Shown: positions 8,877 through 17,638, counted from the stretch's first letter. The stretch: 64,000 bases of DNA from Paraburkholderia phenoliruptrix (GCF_902859825.1 NZ_CADIKB010000013.1:62001-126000), one strand, 5' to 3'. Made by a program: numbers and translations. The notes: generated by a model not told the origin, from the sequence alone.

Positions 8877-10526
8877 TCATGCCGCACTGGCAGTGGCCGC
8901 CGCCGCACCAGGCCATTCCACCGCTTGCGGCTCGCGCCGGCTTGCCGCGATCAGATCGGCCGCGCGTTCCCCGATCATGACAGTCGGCGAATTCGTATTG
9001 CCGCCGATCAGCGTCGGCATCACCGACGCATCCACAATCCGCAGCCCCGCGACACCGCGCACCCGCAATTGCGGATCCACCACCGACCGCGCGTCGCCGC
9101 CCATCCTGCAAGTGGCGACCGGGTGATAGATCGTGTCCGCGTGCCCGGCAATGGTCTGGCGCAGTTGTTCGTCGGTCTGCCCCGGCCGCGTGTACAACTC
9201 GCGCCCGCCGCACAGCGCAAGCGACGGCGCGTCGAGAATCCGCCGCGCCATCTGCACGCCTTCCACCAGCAGATCGAGATCGCGCGCATCACTGAAAAAA
9301 CGCGGATCGATCACGGGCGCCTCGCGCGCGTCCGCGCTCGCGAGCGTCACGGTGCCGCGGCTGAACGGCCGCAGCACGCACACATGCAGCGAATAACCAT
9401 GGCCCCAATGCATGTGACGGTTATGGTCGTCGACGAGCGCTGCGCAAAAATGCAACTGCAGATCGGGGCGCGCGAGCGTCGGTTTGCTCTTCAGAAAGCC
9501 GCCGGCCTCCGCGACATTGCTCGACAGCATGCCGCGGCCATGGCGCATGAACGTGATGAACTGCGGCACCATCCGCGCGATGCCGCGCACCGAAAAGCCC
9601 GTCGGCTCGATCGACGACACGCGCTTGTTGATCGTGAAATCGACGTGGTCGATCAGGTTCCGGCCGACGTCCGGCGCATCGTGCAGCACCTCGATGCCGT
9701 GCGCCTGCAGGTGCGCGGCCGGCCCGATGCCGGAGCACATCAGCAGTTGCGGCGAATTGAAGGCGCCTGCCGCGAGCACGACTTCGGCGCGCGCCGTCAG
9801 CGTCTCGCGACGGCCGCCGCGCACCACGTCCACGCCGCACGCGCGCTTGTCCCTGAAAAGCACGCGCAACACCGTAGCGTCCGCGATGGTGTGCAGATTG
9901 GCGCGCTCACAGTCGTAGATATAGGCGCGCGCGACGCTGCAGCGCCGGCCGTGGCGCTGCGTCACCTGATAAAAGCCGATGCCTTCCTGATCCGCGCCGT
10001 TGAAGTCGTCGTTCGGTTTGTAGCCGGCTTCCATCGCGGCCTGCACAAAACGCTTCGAAAACGGGTTCCGGTAGCGTAAGTCCGACACGGTCAGCGGCCC
10101 GCTGTCGCCGTGCCACGCGTCAGCGCCGCGCTCGTTGCCCTCGGCGCGGCGGAAATACGGCAGGACCTCCTGCCAGGACCAGCCCTCGCAGCCCAGTTGC
10201 GCCCACTCGTCGTAATCCAGCGGATGACCGCGCGTATAGATCATCGCGTTGATCGCACTCGATCCGCCGAAGCCGCGCCCGCGCGGCTGATAGCCACGCC
10301 GCCCGGCGAGGCCCGGCTGCGGCGTCGTCAGATAGCCATAATTCGTCCTGAGCTTGTTCGGCACCACCGCCGCCACGCCCACCGGCATATTGACCAGCAG
10401 GTTGCGGTTCGTGTGCGGGCCGGCTTCGATCAGCGCAATCGCCGCGTCGGGACAGCTGTCCGCGAGACGGCTCGCGAGCGCGCAGCCGCCCGAGCCGGCA
10501 CCTACGATGATGTAGTCGTATTCCAT
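8877..10526 (-). CDS. GMC-family FAD oxidoreductase (choline/alcohol dehydrogenase type)
   Basis: 549-residue flavoprotein of the glucose-methanol-choline family, which oxidises primary alcohols to aldehydes. Seen are the FAD-binding VGAGSGGCALASRL (residues 8-21), the family signature RGRGFGGSSAINAMIYTRG, a second signature GAFNSPQLLMCSGIGP, the active-site region HPVATCRMG and the C-terminal GGNTNSPTVMIGERAAD. A strong AGGAGGAG precedes the ATG. It is divergent from the acyl-CoA dehydrogenase/aldehyde dehydrogenase pair across a 426-bp gap. The context favours a role as a general alcohol dehydrogenase feeding the aldehyde dehydrogenase, rather than choline oxidation: no betaine aldehyde dehydrogenase or betI is next to it. 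The substrate is unknown. Confidence 0.9.
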   Translation of the reverse strand: MEYDYIIVGAGSGGCALASRLADSCPDAAIALIEAGPHTNRNLLVNMPVGVAAVVPNKLRTNYGYLTTPQPGLAGRRGYQPRGRGFGGSSAINAMIYTRGHPLDYDEWAQLGCEGWSWQEVLPYFRRAEGNERGADAWHGDSGPLTVSDLRYRNPFSKRFVQAAMEAGYKPNDDFNGADQEGIGFYQVTQRHGRRCSVARAYIYDCERANLHTIADATVLRVLFRDKRACGVDVVRGGRRETLTARAEVVLAAGAFNSPQLLMCSGIGPAAHLQAHGIEVLHDAPDVGRNLIDHVDFTINKRVSSIEPTGFSVRGIARMVPQFITFMRHGRGMLSSNVAEAGGFLKSKPTLARPDLQLHFCAALVDDHNRHMHWGHGYSLHVCVLRPFSRGTVTLASADAREAPVIDPRFFSDARDLDLLVEGVQMARRILDAPSLALCGGRELYTRPGQTDEQLRQTIAGHADTIYHPVATCRMGGDARSVVDPQLRVRGVAGLRIVDASVMPTLIGGNTNSPTVMIGERAADLIAASRREPQAVEWPGAAAATASAA

Positions 10527-10638
10527 CGCTCCTCCTGATGGGCCGCGTTGTCGGCGGGCCCTGTCTCGTGCACACTTGTCTACGTGTGTTGTCCACGCAT
10601 TGTAGGGAGCGTTCGCAGGCCGCGGCGGCCCGACGTCA

Positions 10639-10665
10639 GAGCGATTACTCTAAACGTAAGCGCTC
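10639..10665. promoter_or_regulatory. Candidate operator: 10-bp inverted repeat in the divergent control region
   Basis: GAGCGATTAC, 7-bp spacer, GTAAGCGCTC: 9 of 10 positions are symmetric. It lies 113 bp upstream of the GMC oxidoreductase start and about 290 bp upstream of the acyl-CoA dehydrogenase start, inside the 426-bp gap 10527-10952. The size and spacing resemble a dimeric regulator site. The remainder of the gap is GC-rich with no gene that I can support. Confidence 0.45.
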
Positions 10666-10952
10666 CCGCGCCCCTATGATGAAAGACCCGCGCGCGCCCG
10701 CCGGACGGCCGCTCGCCGGCATTCAAACAGCGGCCGCGCGGCGCGCGCCTTCTAGCCGTGGCGCACACGCGGCGATCAAACAGCGCCGCGCGAATTCGTG
10801 CCGACGAGCCGGGATGAAGGGTTAACGAAGAGCGCAGGAAGGACCCGGAAAAGCGCCCGCACACGCAGGCAGGGCGCGAAAAGGAGCCTACGCCGCGCGC
10901 CGAAAACGCGCCGGCGAGCGTGCCGCGAACACGCGGCGAAGGGAGACAGCAG

Positions 10953-12659
10953 ATGCAACGCCATAGCTTCGGCCAGACTCACGAGGTCACCAATCAGGTG
11001 CCGCCGCTCGCGGATTACAACCTTTTTTCCACCGATGCCGCGTTGTCCGCCGCCGTGGAGCGCGAAGGCGCCGCATGGCACCGCGACGCGCTGCTGCGCC
11101 ACGGCGCCGCGCTCACCCCACCCGAGACTCTCGCGCTCGCCGAGTTGGCCAATCGTCACACGCCCGAACTCGTCACTCACAGCCCGCGCGGCGAAAGGAT
11201 CGACGCGCTCGAATTTCATCCCGCGTGGCATACGTTGCTTGCGCTGCTGCGCCGCGAGGGGCTGCATGCGCTGCCGTTCTCCGATCCGCGGCCCGGCGCG
11301 ATGGCCGCGCGCTGCGCCGGCTACTTCCTGCATGCGCAGATCGAATCCGGCTCGCTGTGCCCGTTGACCATGACCTTCGCGAGCATTCCGGTGTTGCAGC
11401 GCGAGCCGCAGCTCTTCGACACGTTGCGCGACAAGCTGTACGCGCGCGAGCACGATCCGCGCGACCTGCCGCTTGCGCACAAGACTTCCGCGATGATCGG
11501 CATGGGCATGACCGAGAAACAGGGCGGCTCCGATGTGCGCAGCAATCAGACGCAGGCGCGCGCGATCGCCGCCGGCGGTCGCGGTGGCGCCTATGAGCTG
11601 GTCGGCCACAAATGGTTTTTCTCGGCCCCGCAATGCGACGCTCATCTGGTGCTCGCCCGCACGCACGATCACGTCGGCCTGTCGTGCTTCTTCGTGCCGC
11701 GCTTCACGCCCGACGGCAGCAAGAACGCCGTGCAGATCCAGCGTCTGAAAGACAAGCTCGGCAACCGCTCGAACGCGAGCAGCGAAGTCGAATTCCTTGA
11801 CGCGTTCGGCATCATGATCGGCGACGAAGGGCGCGGCGTGCCGACCATCATCGAAATGGCGAACTACACGCGGCTCGATTGCGTGATCGGCAGCGCGGCG
11901 CTGATGCGCGCGGCGCTCGTGCAGGCCATTCACCACGCACGCCATCGCAGCGCGTTTGGCCGCAATCTCGTCGACCAACCGTTGATGCGCAATGTGCTCG
12001 CCGACCTCGCGCTCGAATCCGAAGCGGCGACCGTGCTGTTCATGCGGCTTGCGCACGCATTCGAGCAATCCGCCGATGCCGCCGCGACGTCCGCTGCAAC
12101 TTCGTCCGCGGCACTGGCCGAGCGCGCGTGGCGGCGCATCGTCACGCCGGCCGCGAAATACTGGGTGTGCAAACGCACGCTCGAATTCACCGGCGAGGCG
12201 ATGGAAGTCTGGGGCGGCAACGGTTATGTCGAGACCGGCCCGATGGCGCGCTTCTATCGCGAGGCGCCCGTCAATTCGATCTGGGAAGGCTCGGGCAACG
12301 TCATGTGCCTCGACGTGTTGCGCGCGATGGAACGCGAACCCGAAGCCGCGCAGGCGCTCTTCGCCCAATGGCAGGCCGATGCCGCCGCACATCCGGCTCT
12401 GCGCGCCGCGCTCGGCAAACTCGCCGCGACGTTGCACGAACCCGCCGAGCATCGCGAGGGCTCGGCGCGGCGCATCGCGCAGCAGATCGTGCTGATCGCG
12501 CAGGCCACGCTGCTCGTGAAGCACGCGCCCGCCGCTGTAGCGGACCCGTTCATTGCGACGCGTCTCGCGGAAGGCTGCGGCGAAAGCGGCCGCGTCTACG
12601 GCACGCTGCCCGCGACGTTCGATCATGCGGCGATCATCGAGCGGGCTTTTCCGGCTTGA
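10953..12659 (+). CDS. AidB-like acyl-CoA dehydrogenase
   Basis: 568-residue FAD flavoprotein of the acyl-CoA dehydrogenase superfamily, AidB branch. The branch is indicated by the extended N-terminus (HEVTNQVPPLADYNLFSTD), the motif IGMGMTEKQGGSDVRSNQT, the middle beta domain (YELVGHKWFFSAPQCDAHLV) and the C-terminal helical bundle with YVETGPMARFYREAPVNSIWEG. Start chosen at ATG 10953 because GGGAGA precedes it; an in-frame extension to 10920 lacks a site. In E. coli AidB is linked to alkylation damage, but many homologues act in fatty or branched acyl-CoA oxidation. Its position before an aldehyde dehydrogenase and opposite an alcohol oxidoreductase favours catabolism here. No ada or alkB gene is nearby. 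Confidence 0.88.
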   Translation: MQRHSFGQTHEVTNQVPPLADYNLFSTDAALSAAVEREGAAWHRDALLRHGAALTPPETLALAELANRHTPELVTHSPRGERIDALEFHPAWHTLLALLRREGLHALPFSDPRPGAMAARCAGYFLHAQIESGSLCPLTMTFASIPVLQREPQLFDTLRDKLYAREHDPRDLPLAHKTSAMIGMGMTEKQGGSDVRSNQTQARAIAAGGRGGAYELVGHKWFFSAPQCDAHLVLARTHDHVGLSCFFVPRFTPDGSKNAVQIQRLKDKLGNRSNASSEVEFLDAFGIMIGDEGRGVPTIIEMANYTRLDCVIGSAALMRAALVQAIHHARHRSAFGRNLVDQPLMRNVLADLALESEAATVLFMRLAHAFEQSADAAATSAATSSAALAERAWRRIVTPAAKYWVCKRTLEFTGEAMEVWGGNGYVETGPMARFYREAPVNSIWEGSGNVMCLDVLRAMEREPEAAQALFAQWQADAAAHPALRAALGKLAATLHEPAEHREGSARRIAQQIVLIAQATLLVKHAPAAVADPFIATRLAEGCGESGRVYGTLPATFDHAAIIERAFPA

Positions 12660-12750
12660 GCGGCGCCAACGTGGCATTGCAAGCGGCAACACCCAACAAC
12701 ATCGATAAGCGCGGCCTGACCGCGCGTCCATCATCAGGGAGTGGTGAACC

Positions 12751-14169
12751 ATGAAGAACGATTTGCCCGAGGTCGCGGCGCTCGCCGCGCTGCTTCGCGA
12801 TCAGCGGCATGCGTATCTGCGCGCGCCGTATCCGTCGTGGGACACGCGCGCGGCGCACCTGAAAGCGCTGCGCACGGTGCTGCTGGATAACCGCGACGCG
12901 CTCGCGGACGCACTGAGCGCCGACTTCGGCAATCGCGCGAAAGAGGAAGTGCTGCTCGCCGAATTCCTGCTGGTGAAGGAGGAAATCGACGCGGCGCTGC
13001 GCCACGGCAAACGCTGGATGAAAGCGCAGCGCCGCAGCACCAACAAGTGGCTGCTGCCGGCGCGGGCGAAAGTCGTGCCGCAGCCGCTCGGCGTGGTCGG
13101 GATTATCGTGCCGTGGAATTATCCGGTGCTGCTCGCCGCCGGGCCGCTGATCAGCGCGCTCACGGCAGGCAACCGCGCGATCATCAAGATGTCCGAACTG
13201 ACGCCGCGCACATCCGCGTTGTTCGAGCGGCTGATCGGCGAGACGTTTGCGCGCGACCACGTCGCGGTCGTGAACGGCGACGCCGCGCTCGCCGCCGCGT
13301 TTAGCGCGCAGCCGTTCGATCACCTGCTGTTTACCGGATCGACGAAAGTCGGCCACGAAGTGATGCGCGCCGCCGCCGCGAATCTCACGCCCGTCACGCT
13401 CGAACTCGGGGGCAAGTCGCCCGCGATCATCGGCGAGCACGCGCGCTTTGACAACGCCGTGGAGAATCTCATGGCCGGCAAGACGCTCAACGCCGGGCAG
13501 ACCTGCGTCGCGCCCGACTACGTGCTTGTGCCGCGCGGCAAGGAACAGGCCTTTATTGAGCGGGCGCGCGTGCGCATGGCGAAGATGTATCCAGGCATCG
13601 CGCGCAATCCCGACTACACGTCGATCATTTCGCCGCGGCACTTCGAGCGCCTTCAGCGTCTCGCGGACGAAGCGCAGGCCGCCGGCGCGCAGCTGCATCC
13701 GCTCACCGACAGCGCGCCCGATGCGGCCAGCCGCTGCTTTCCGCCTGTCGCGGTGACGAATGTCCCGCCCGAATGCGCGCTGATGGAGGAGGAAATCTTT
13801 GGGCCGCTCCTGCCCATCGTGCCGTACGACACGCTCGACGACGCTATCGCCTGGATCAACGCGCGGCCGCGCCCGCTCGCGCTGTATCTGTATGCGGACG
13901 ACGCCGCGACCATCGACCGCGTCACGCATGAAACCATCGCCGGGGGCATGGCGATCAACGAAACGCTGATGCATCTCGCCTGCGAGAGCCTGCCGTTCGG
14001 CGGAGTGGGCGCGAGCGGCATGGGCGCCTATCACGGCTACGAAGGCTTCGTGACGTTTTCGAAAATGAAGCCGGTGCTGACGCAGTCGCGCCTGAACGCG
14101 CGCGGCTGGATCGCGCCGCCGTACGGCAAGCGCGTCAATGCGTTGCTCAAGCTGATGATGCGGTTCTGA
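12751..14169 (+). CDS. Aldehyde dehydrogenase, coniferyl-aldehyde-dehydrogenase-like
   Basis: 472-residue NAD(P)-dependent enzyme oxidising an aldehyde to the acid. The class-3-like short form is shown by the absence of the long N-terminal extension and by the C-terminal tail. Seen are the Rossmann stretch IIVPWNYPVLLAAGPLISAL, the FTGSTKVG turn, the catalytic Glu in LELGGKSPAI, the catalytic Cys in NAGQTCVAPDY and the EEEIFGPLLPI motif. It starts at an ATG with GGGAG upstream, 91 bp after the acyl-CoA dehydrogenase, probably co-transcribed. Similarity to coniferyl aldehyde dehydrogenase (CalB) is by sequence feel only; other aromatic or long-chain aldehydes are equally possible. Confidence 0.9.
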   Translation: MKNDLPEVAALAALLRDQRHAYLRAPYPSWDTRAAHLKALRTVLLDNRDALADALSADFGNRAKEEVLLAEFLLVKEEIDAALRHGKRWMKAQRRSTNKWLLPARAKVVPQPLGVVGIIVPWNYPVLLAAGPLISALTAGNRAIIKMSELTPRTSALFERLIGETFARDHVAVVNGDAALAAAFSAQPFDHLLFTGSTKVGHEVMRAAAANLTPVTLELGGKSPAIIGEHARFDNAVENLMAGKTLNAGQTCVAPDYVLVPRGKEQAFIERARVRMAKMYPGIARNPDYTSIISPRHFERLQRLADEAQAAGAQLHPLTDSAPDAASRCFPPVAVTNVPPECALMEEEIFGPLLPIVPYDTLDDAIAWINARPRPLALYLYADDAATIDRVTHETIAGGMAINETLMHLACESLPFGGVGASGMGAYHGYEGFVTFSKMKPVLTQSRLNARGWIAPPYGKRVNALLKLMMRF

Positions 14170-14244
14170 GGGGACGCTGGGCCGACGGTGGGATGCCGTG
14201 AGGCGGGTTGGGTGATTCGGCGGTCGCATCGTCTGCGGCCCTCG

Positions 14245-14270
14245 CCGGCAGCGCCTTCACGGACTGCCGG
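14245..14270 (-). terminator. Hairpin directly after the FlhB-like gene
   Basis: CCGGCAG (14245-14251) and CTGCCGG (14264-14270) form a perfect 7-bp stem abutting the stop codon of the minus-strand gene, between two convergent genes. It lacks a T run, so it is only a possible terminator. Confidence 0.35.
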
Positions 14271-14639
14271 TCAACGCCCGCCCGCGCCTCCATCGACATC
14301 CACCGCCACGACGTCGATGACATCGCCGGCCCGTCTCTTCGCACCGCCCGGCGCGGCCTGCGGCTCCTGCTCCGCCCCGCTTTCCAGCCGATGCAGCCAC
14401 GCCAGCAATTCCGCCACCGCCTGATAGAGCTGCGGCGGAATGCGCGCGTCGAGGTCCACCTGCATCAGCAGCGAAACCATTTCGGGCGCTTCGTGCACGT
14501 AGAGGCCGGCTTCCTTCGCGCGCTGCACGATCATCTCGGCGAGCATGCCGTAGCCCTTCGCGATCACGCGCGGCGCGGGATCGCTGCCGTGGGCGTCGTA
14601 GACGAGCGCTGCCGCACTGCGGCGATGTTTGCGGCTCAT
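14271..14639 (-). CDS. Short FlhB-like protein (EscU/YscU/HrcU cytoplasmic-domain family)
   Basis: 122-residue protein equal to only the cytoplasmic C-terminal part of the export switch protein FlhB. ALVYDAHGSDPAPRVIAKGYG aligns with the segment just after the autocleavage site of full FlhB, and the following helices (MLAEMIVQRAKEAGLYVHEAP, LYQAVAELLAWLHRL) match the rest of FlhB-CC. It has no membrane segments and no NPTH motif. It starts at ATG 14637-14639, whose A is shared with the stop of the upstream FliK-like gene (TGATG), so translation is coupled. A complete flhB lies at 53033-54238. Known FlhB-C paralogues (FlhX/FhlB) can partly replace the FlhB C-domain; a role as a modulator of export specificity is inferred. 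The Gly/Asp/Val tail is unusual. Confidence 0.82.
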   Translation of the reverse strand: MSRKHRRSAAALVYDAHGSDPAPRVIAKGYGMLAEMIVQRAKEAGLYVHEAPEMVSLLMQVDLDARIPPQLYQAVAELLAWLHRLESGAEQEPQAAPGGAKRRAGDVIDVVAVDVDGGAGGR

Positions 14640-16105
14640 CACATGTCCCAGTCGAAGTCGTCGAGCGGCGCGCGGCGGCCCTTTCCAGCCGCGCCGCCTG
14701 GTGCCGTGGCGGACGCACCGGCCGCTGCCGCCGCCGAAGCTGCGGCGCCCCCGCCTGCCGAAGCCGAGCGCGCATACGCCGACGCCGCCGCCTGAGCGGC
14801 CGCCGCGCCCGCTGCGGCCGTGCCGGTGGCCGGCGCCCCGCCGCCAATCTCGCGGATCGTCAAACCATGCAACTGGATGCCGGCCGCCGCAAGCCGCTGG
14901 CGAAAGCTCTCGCCCTGCATCGCCAGGCGCGCCGCGCCGCCGGGGCTCGCCTGCACGCACGCGACGAGGCGCATGCCGGTCAACGTCAATTCGGCGTCGA
15001 CGGTGCCGAGCGTCGGCAGCGACAGCGTGAGGCGCGTGCGCCACGGTTGGTCTTCTTCGCTTGCCGTGCCGCCGCCGCTGCGGTCCCACTCGTCGCCTTC
15101 CTGTTCGATGGTCCAGTCAAGTTTCGCGCCGGGCCACGCCTCGCCGGTCCAGCGGAACTGGCCGGTGGCGAGCAGATCGAGCTGCTGGCGCACGAGCGGC
15201 ACCGTCGCGGGATGAACCGCCGCGGCCTGCGCCGTCTGCGACGCGCCGTTGTCGGCCGCCGTCGAAGCCGCGTTGTGCAGCCCCGCATGTGCCGGCTGAC
15301 CGTTCAGGTCCGACAGCGAACTGGCCAGCACTTCACCGGCGACGAAACGCGCGGCGTGCGCGGTGTCGATCGACGGCATGGCGCGGCCGGCGCCCATGCC
15401 GGCATTCGCACTATTCGCGGCGTTTGGATTGCCGCCGTCGGCGGCCGCGCCGGACTGACCGTTCTGCGCGGCGCCCGTGCCCTGTCTGGCCGCGCCGGCG
15501 GCAGACGCAGTCGACGCCTCGCCGGCAGTCCCGCTCCAGTTCAGCGGCAATTGCGCGGCTGCGGCTACGAGCTTGTTCTGGGTCTCACCAGCGAGCGTCT
15601 CCGGCGAGCGCTGGCCGCTCAGCCATTGCGCGAGATGCGCTTCGTAAAAGAGACCGCTGTCGCCGACGGTCCGCGCAAGCGCGGCCGCCAGCGCCGCCAC
15701 GGGCACCTGGGCCGCCGCCACATTGGCCGTGGCTGCGGCGGCGGCGGTGTTCGAAGCAGGATTGGACGCAGAATTCGCAGCGGCGGGTGCGTCGAAGAGC
15801 GGCAACGCGCCGACTTCGACGTCGAGCGCAGGCGCGGCGGGCCAGATCGGCGTCTGGCCGACAATCGCGGGCGTCGCCTCGCCGCCCGAGCGCACGATCG
15901 CGTTCAACGTGAGCGCGACGGCGGACAAGGCCGTCTGCGCGGAGGGTTGCGGCGCGGGCGGGGCGACGGCAGGCGCCATGGTCGGCGCCTCTTCGACGTC
16001 CGCCGCGCCGGTCTGAGTGGTGGCGGCGCTGCCGGGACCAATATTCAGCAGGCTGTCGATGCGGGTCGCAAGCAGCGATGCGAGAGCCGTGTCGATTCCG
16101 TTCAT
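14639..16105 (-). CDS. Flagellar hook-length control protein, FliK-like (first copy)
   Basis: 488 residues. The N-terminal ~300 residues are Ala/Gly/Asn-rich and unstructured, as in the molecular-ruler part of FliK. The C-terminal region (about 330-430) carries a Flg_hook/FliK_C-type domain (QPWRTRLTLSLPTLGTVDAEL... VACVQASPGGAARLAMQGESFRQRLAAAGIQL). It ends in a second low-complexity Ala/Gly tract and DDFDWDM. It is coupled to the short FlhB-like gene, recalling the known FliK_C-FlhB_C contact that switches export specificity. A second, more canonical FliK is at 23431-24957. This copy may be a divergent paralogue rather than the main ruler. Confidence 0.78.
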   Translation of the reverse strand: MNGIDTALASLLATRIDSLLNIGPGSAATTQTGAADVEEAPTMAPAVAPPAPQPSAQTALSAVALTLNAIVRSGGEATPAIVGQTPIWPAAPALDVEVGALPLFDAPAAANSASNPASNTAAAAATANVAAAQVPVAALAAALARTVGDSGLFYEAHLAQWLSGQRSPETLAGETQNKLVAAAAQLPLNWSGTAGEASTASAAGAARQGTGAAQNGQSGAAADGGNPNAANSANAGMGAGRAMPSIDTAHAARFVAGEVLASSLSDLNGQPAHAGLHNAASTAADNGASQTAQAAAVHPATVPLVRQQLDLLATGQFRWTGEAWPGAKLDWTIEQEGDEWDRSGGGTASEEDQPWRTRLTLSLPTLGTVDAELTLTGMRLVACVQASPGGAARLAMQGESFRQRLAAAGIQLHGLTIREIGGGAPATGTAAAGAAAAQAAASAYARSASAGGGAAASAAAAAGASATAPGGAAGKGRRAPLDDFDWDM

Positions 16106-16184
16106 GCCGATTCCTTGGTCACATTGGCGGCAGCGCGCTCAAATTCGTTCAGTCGGACGCCTCGCGGCTACCTCGGGGCTTCAG

Positions 16185-16511
16185 TCAGCGCGCCCCGTAC
16201 AGCTCCTTGAGCACCCGCGACGGCCGCCCGCCGAACAACGCCGACAGCTTGGCGAGGCTGGGATTGGCCAGATCGCGGATCGCGGCGTCGTCGGCGAGAA
16301 TCTGCCGGATCAGCGCGTATTTGCGCAGGCGCTCCGTCTCGTCGAGCTTGACGCCCGTCTCCGCCTCCTTGAGCGCGTCCACGAGCAGCCGGTATTCGTC
16401 CTGCAGGTGGACCAGATCGTTCCACAGGGCGCGTCGGGCAGCCATCAGCATGCGGCAGGACAACGCTGCGATGGCCTCGTAGCGGGCAAAGTATTCTGCG
16501 TTCGATGTCAT
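16185..16511 (-). CDS. fliT: Flagellar export chaperone FliT
   Basis: 108-residue all-helical cytosolic protein, the size of FliT, which in enterics chaperones the filament cap FliD and dampens FlhDC. There is no strict motif; identification rests on length, helical pattern (YFARYEAIAALSCRMLMAARRALWNDLVHLQDEYRLL) and the ATGA overlap with fliS. Start at ATG 16509-16511; the longer in-frame reading to 16574 lies inside fliS. fliD is not in this window. Confidence 0.85.
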   Translation of the reverse strand: MTSNAEYFARYEAIAALSCRMLMAARRALWNDLVHLQDEYRLLVDALKEAETGVKLDETERLRKYALIRQILADDAAIRDLANPSLAKLSALFGGRPSRVLKELYGAR

Positions 16512-16942
16512 CTCATGCTTTCCGCGGCCGGCTGTGCAGCCATCCGCGCTATCTCCGGGGCAATCCCGATCCATGCCTCTTCGAGCGTCGCCAGCAGACC
16601 GTCGACCTCGACCAGCATTGCCTCGCTCGCTTTTATATTGGCTTCCAGCAGCCGGCGCGACATATACCCATATAGCGCGTTCAGCCGCTGCGCAATCTCG
16701 CCGCCCACCTCAAGGTTGAGCGACTGTTGCAGCCCGCTTTCGACGATTTGAATCGCCTTGCCGATCGCCTCTCCACGACCGGACACATTGCCCTGCTGCA
16801 CGTGCATTCGCGCTTGAGCGATTGCCTGCCGGGCCCCCTGATACAACATCACGATCAGACGATGCGGACTCGCGCCCATCACCCCTGTCTCGACGCCCAC
16901 GCGTGCGTACGCATTGGCTCCAGAGTGTCCTGGGGAAAACAT
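16508..16942 (-). CDS. fliS: Flagellin export chaperone FliS
   Basis: 144-residue four-helix cytosolic chaperone that binds the flagellin C-terminus and prevents early polymerisation. Family hallmarks seen are AYARVGVETGVMGASPHRLIVMLY near the N-terminus (residues 11-34), the QQGNVSGRGEAIGKA segment and YGYMSRRLLEANI. GAGGAGG precedes the ATG. It overlaps fliT by 4 nt (ATGA). A FliA promoter lies at 17029-17056, which fits its late role. fliC is elsewhere in the genome. Confidence 0.95.
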   Translation of the reverse strand: MFSPGHSGANAYARVGVETGVMGASPHRLIVMLYQGARQAIAQARMHVQQGNVSGRGEAIGKAIQIVESGLQQSLNLEVGGEIAQRLNALYGYMSRRLLEANIKASEAMLVEVDGLLATLEEAWIGIAPEIARMAAQPAAESMR

Positions 16943-17028
16943 CGGCGCTCCTCCTCAATTGCAACTACGGTTGGTCGTGGCAGCCCATCGGGAAGCGTTG
17001 CCGCACCCAGATTCATGCCTGTATCTGG

Positions 17029-17056
17029 TTATCGGATACGCAGCGAAAAAGCTTTA
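17029..17056 (-). promoter_or_regulatory. FliA (sigma-28) promoter of fliST
   Basis: Minus strand TAAAGCTT, 12 bp, TCCGATAA: 7/8 and 7/8 matches to the sigma-28 consensus TAAAGTTT/GCCGATAA, with spacing one longer than the usual 11. It gives a leader of about 80 nt before fliS. Confidence 0.75.
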
Positions 17057-17131
17057 GGCCAGTGTAAGGAGGATTAAGGCGTCAGGCTGCGCGCACCCGC
17101 CAGGCGAGCGTGTACGCGCGCGCGGGCGGTT

Positions 17132-17173
17132 TGCGGCCGCAGCGGGCGGAACATTCTTGCCGCTGCGGCCGCA
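17132..17173 (-). terminator. Perfect 14-bp hairpin after fliE
   Basis: TGCGGCCGCAGCGG (17132-17145) pairs perfectly with 17160-17173 around a 14-nt loop, 7 bp beyond the fliE stop. There is no T run. It probably ends the fliE transcript or protects its 3' end before the fliST promoter. Confidence 0.55.
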
Positions 17174-17180
17174 GTCTGGT

Positions 17181-17531
17181 TCAGACCTGCATCTGCATGA
17201 TGTCGTTGTAGGCGGTCACCAGCTTGTTGCGCACCTGCAGGCCGAACTGGAAGCCGACATTGGCCTTCTGCATGTCGACCATCACGTCATTCAGCGACAC
17301 GTTCGACGCGCCCAGCTCGAACGCCTTGGATTCGCCGACTGCCTTGTTCTGATCGCCGCTGATCTTGTCCAGCGAGGCCTTCAGCGCCGACGCAAAGCCG
17401 CCGGCCGTGGCCGCGCCGGATTCCCCTGCGGCCGAAGCGCCGGTTGCCGCGGTGCTGCCGCCGGCGGCCGCTGCCGCCATCGAGTGCAACTGTTGCAGCG
17501 CCGACGAAATCGCGTTCACGGGCAAAGTCAT
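17181..17531 (-). CDS. fliE: Flagellar hook-basal body protein FliE
   Basis: 116-residue exported protein joining the MS ring to the proximal rod. The C-terminal half is typical: [27 protein letters not shown], then [34 protein letters not shown]. The first ~45 residues contain an Ala/Gly-rich insertion. Start at ATG 17529-17531, with GGAGA just upstream; an extension to 17564 is unlikely. It is transcribed divergently from fliF across a 235-bp region with a shared promoter element (17639-17676). Confidence 0.95.
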   Translation of the reverse strand: MTLPVNAISSALQQLHSMAAAAAGGSTAATGASAAGESGAATAGGFASALKASLDKISGDQNKAVGESKAFELGASNVSLNDVMVDMQKANVGFQFGLQVRNKLVTAYNDIMQMQV

Positions 17532-17638
17532 GTTCTCTCCAGTAATGACGAGCGGCACGACCAAACCGTACCGATCTGGACGAAAGCATAGCAGTGGCCC
17601 TCGCGGGAAAGCCCCGAAACTAGGGGGGAAACCCGGCT

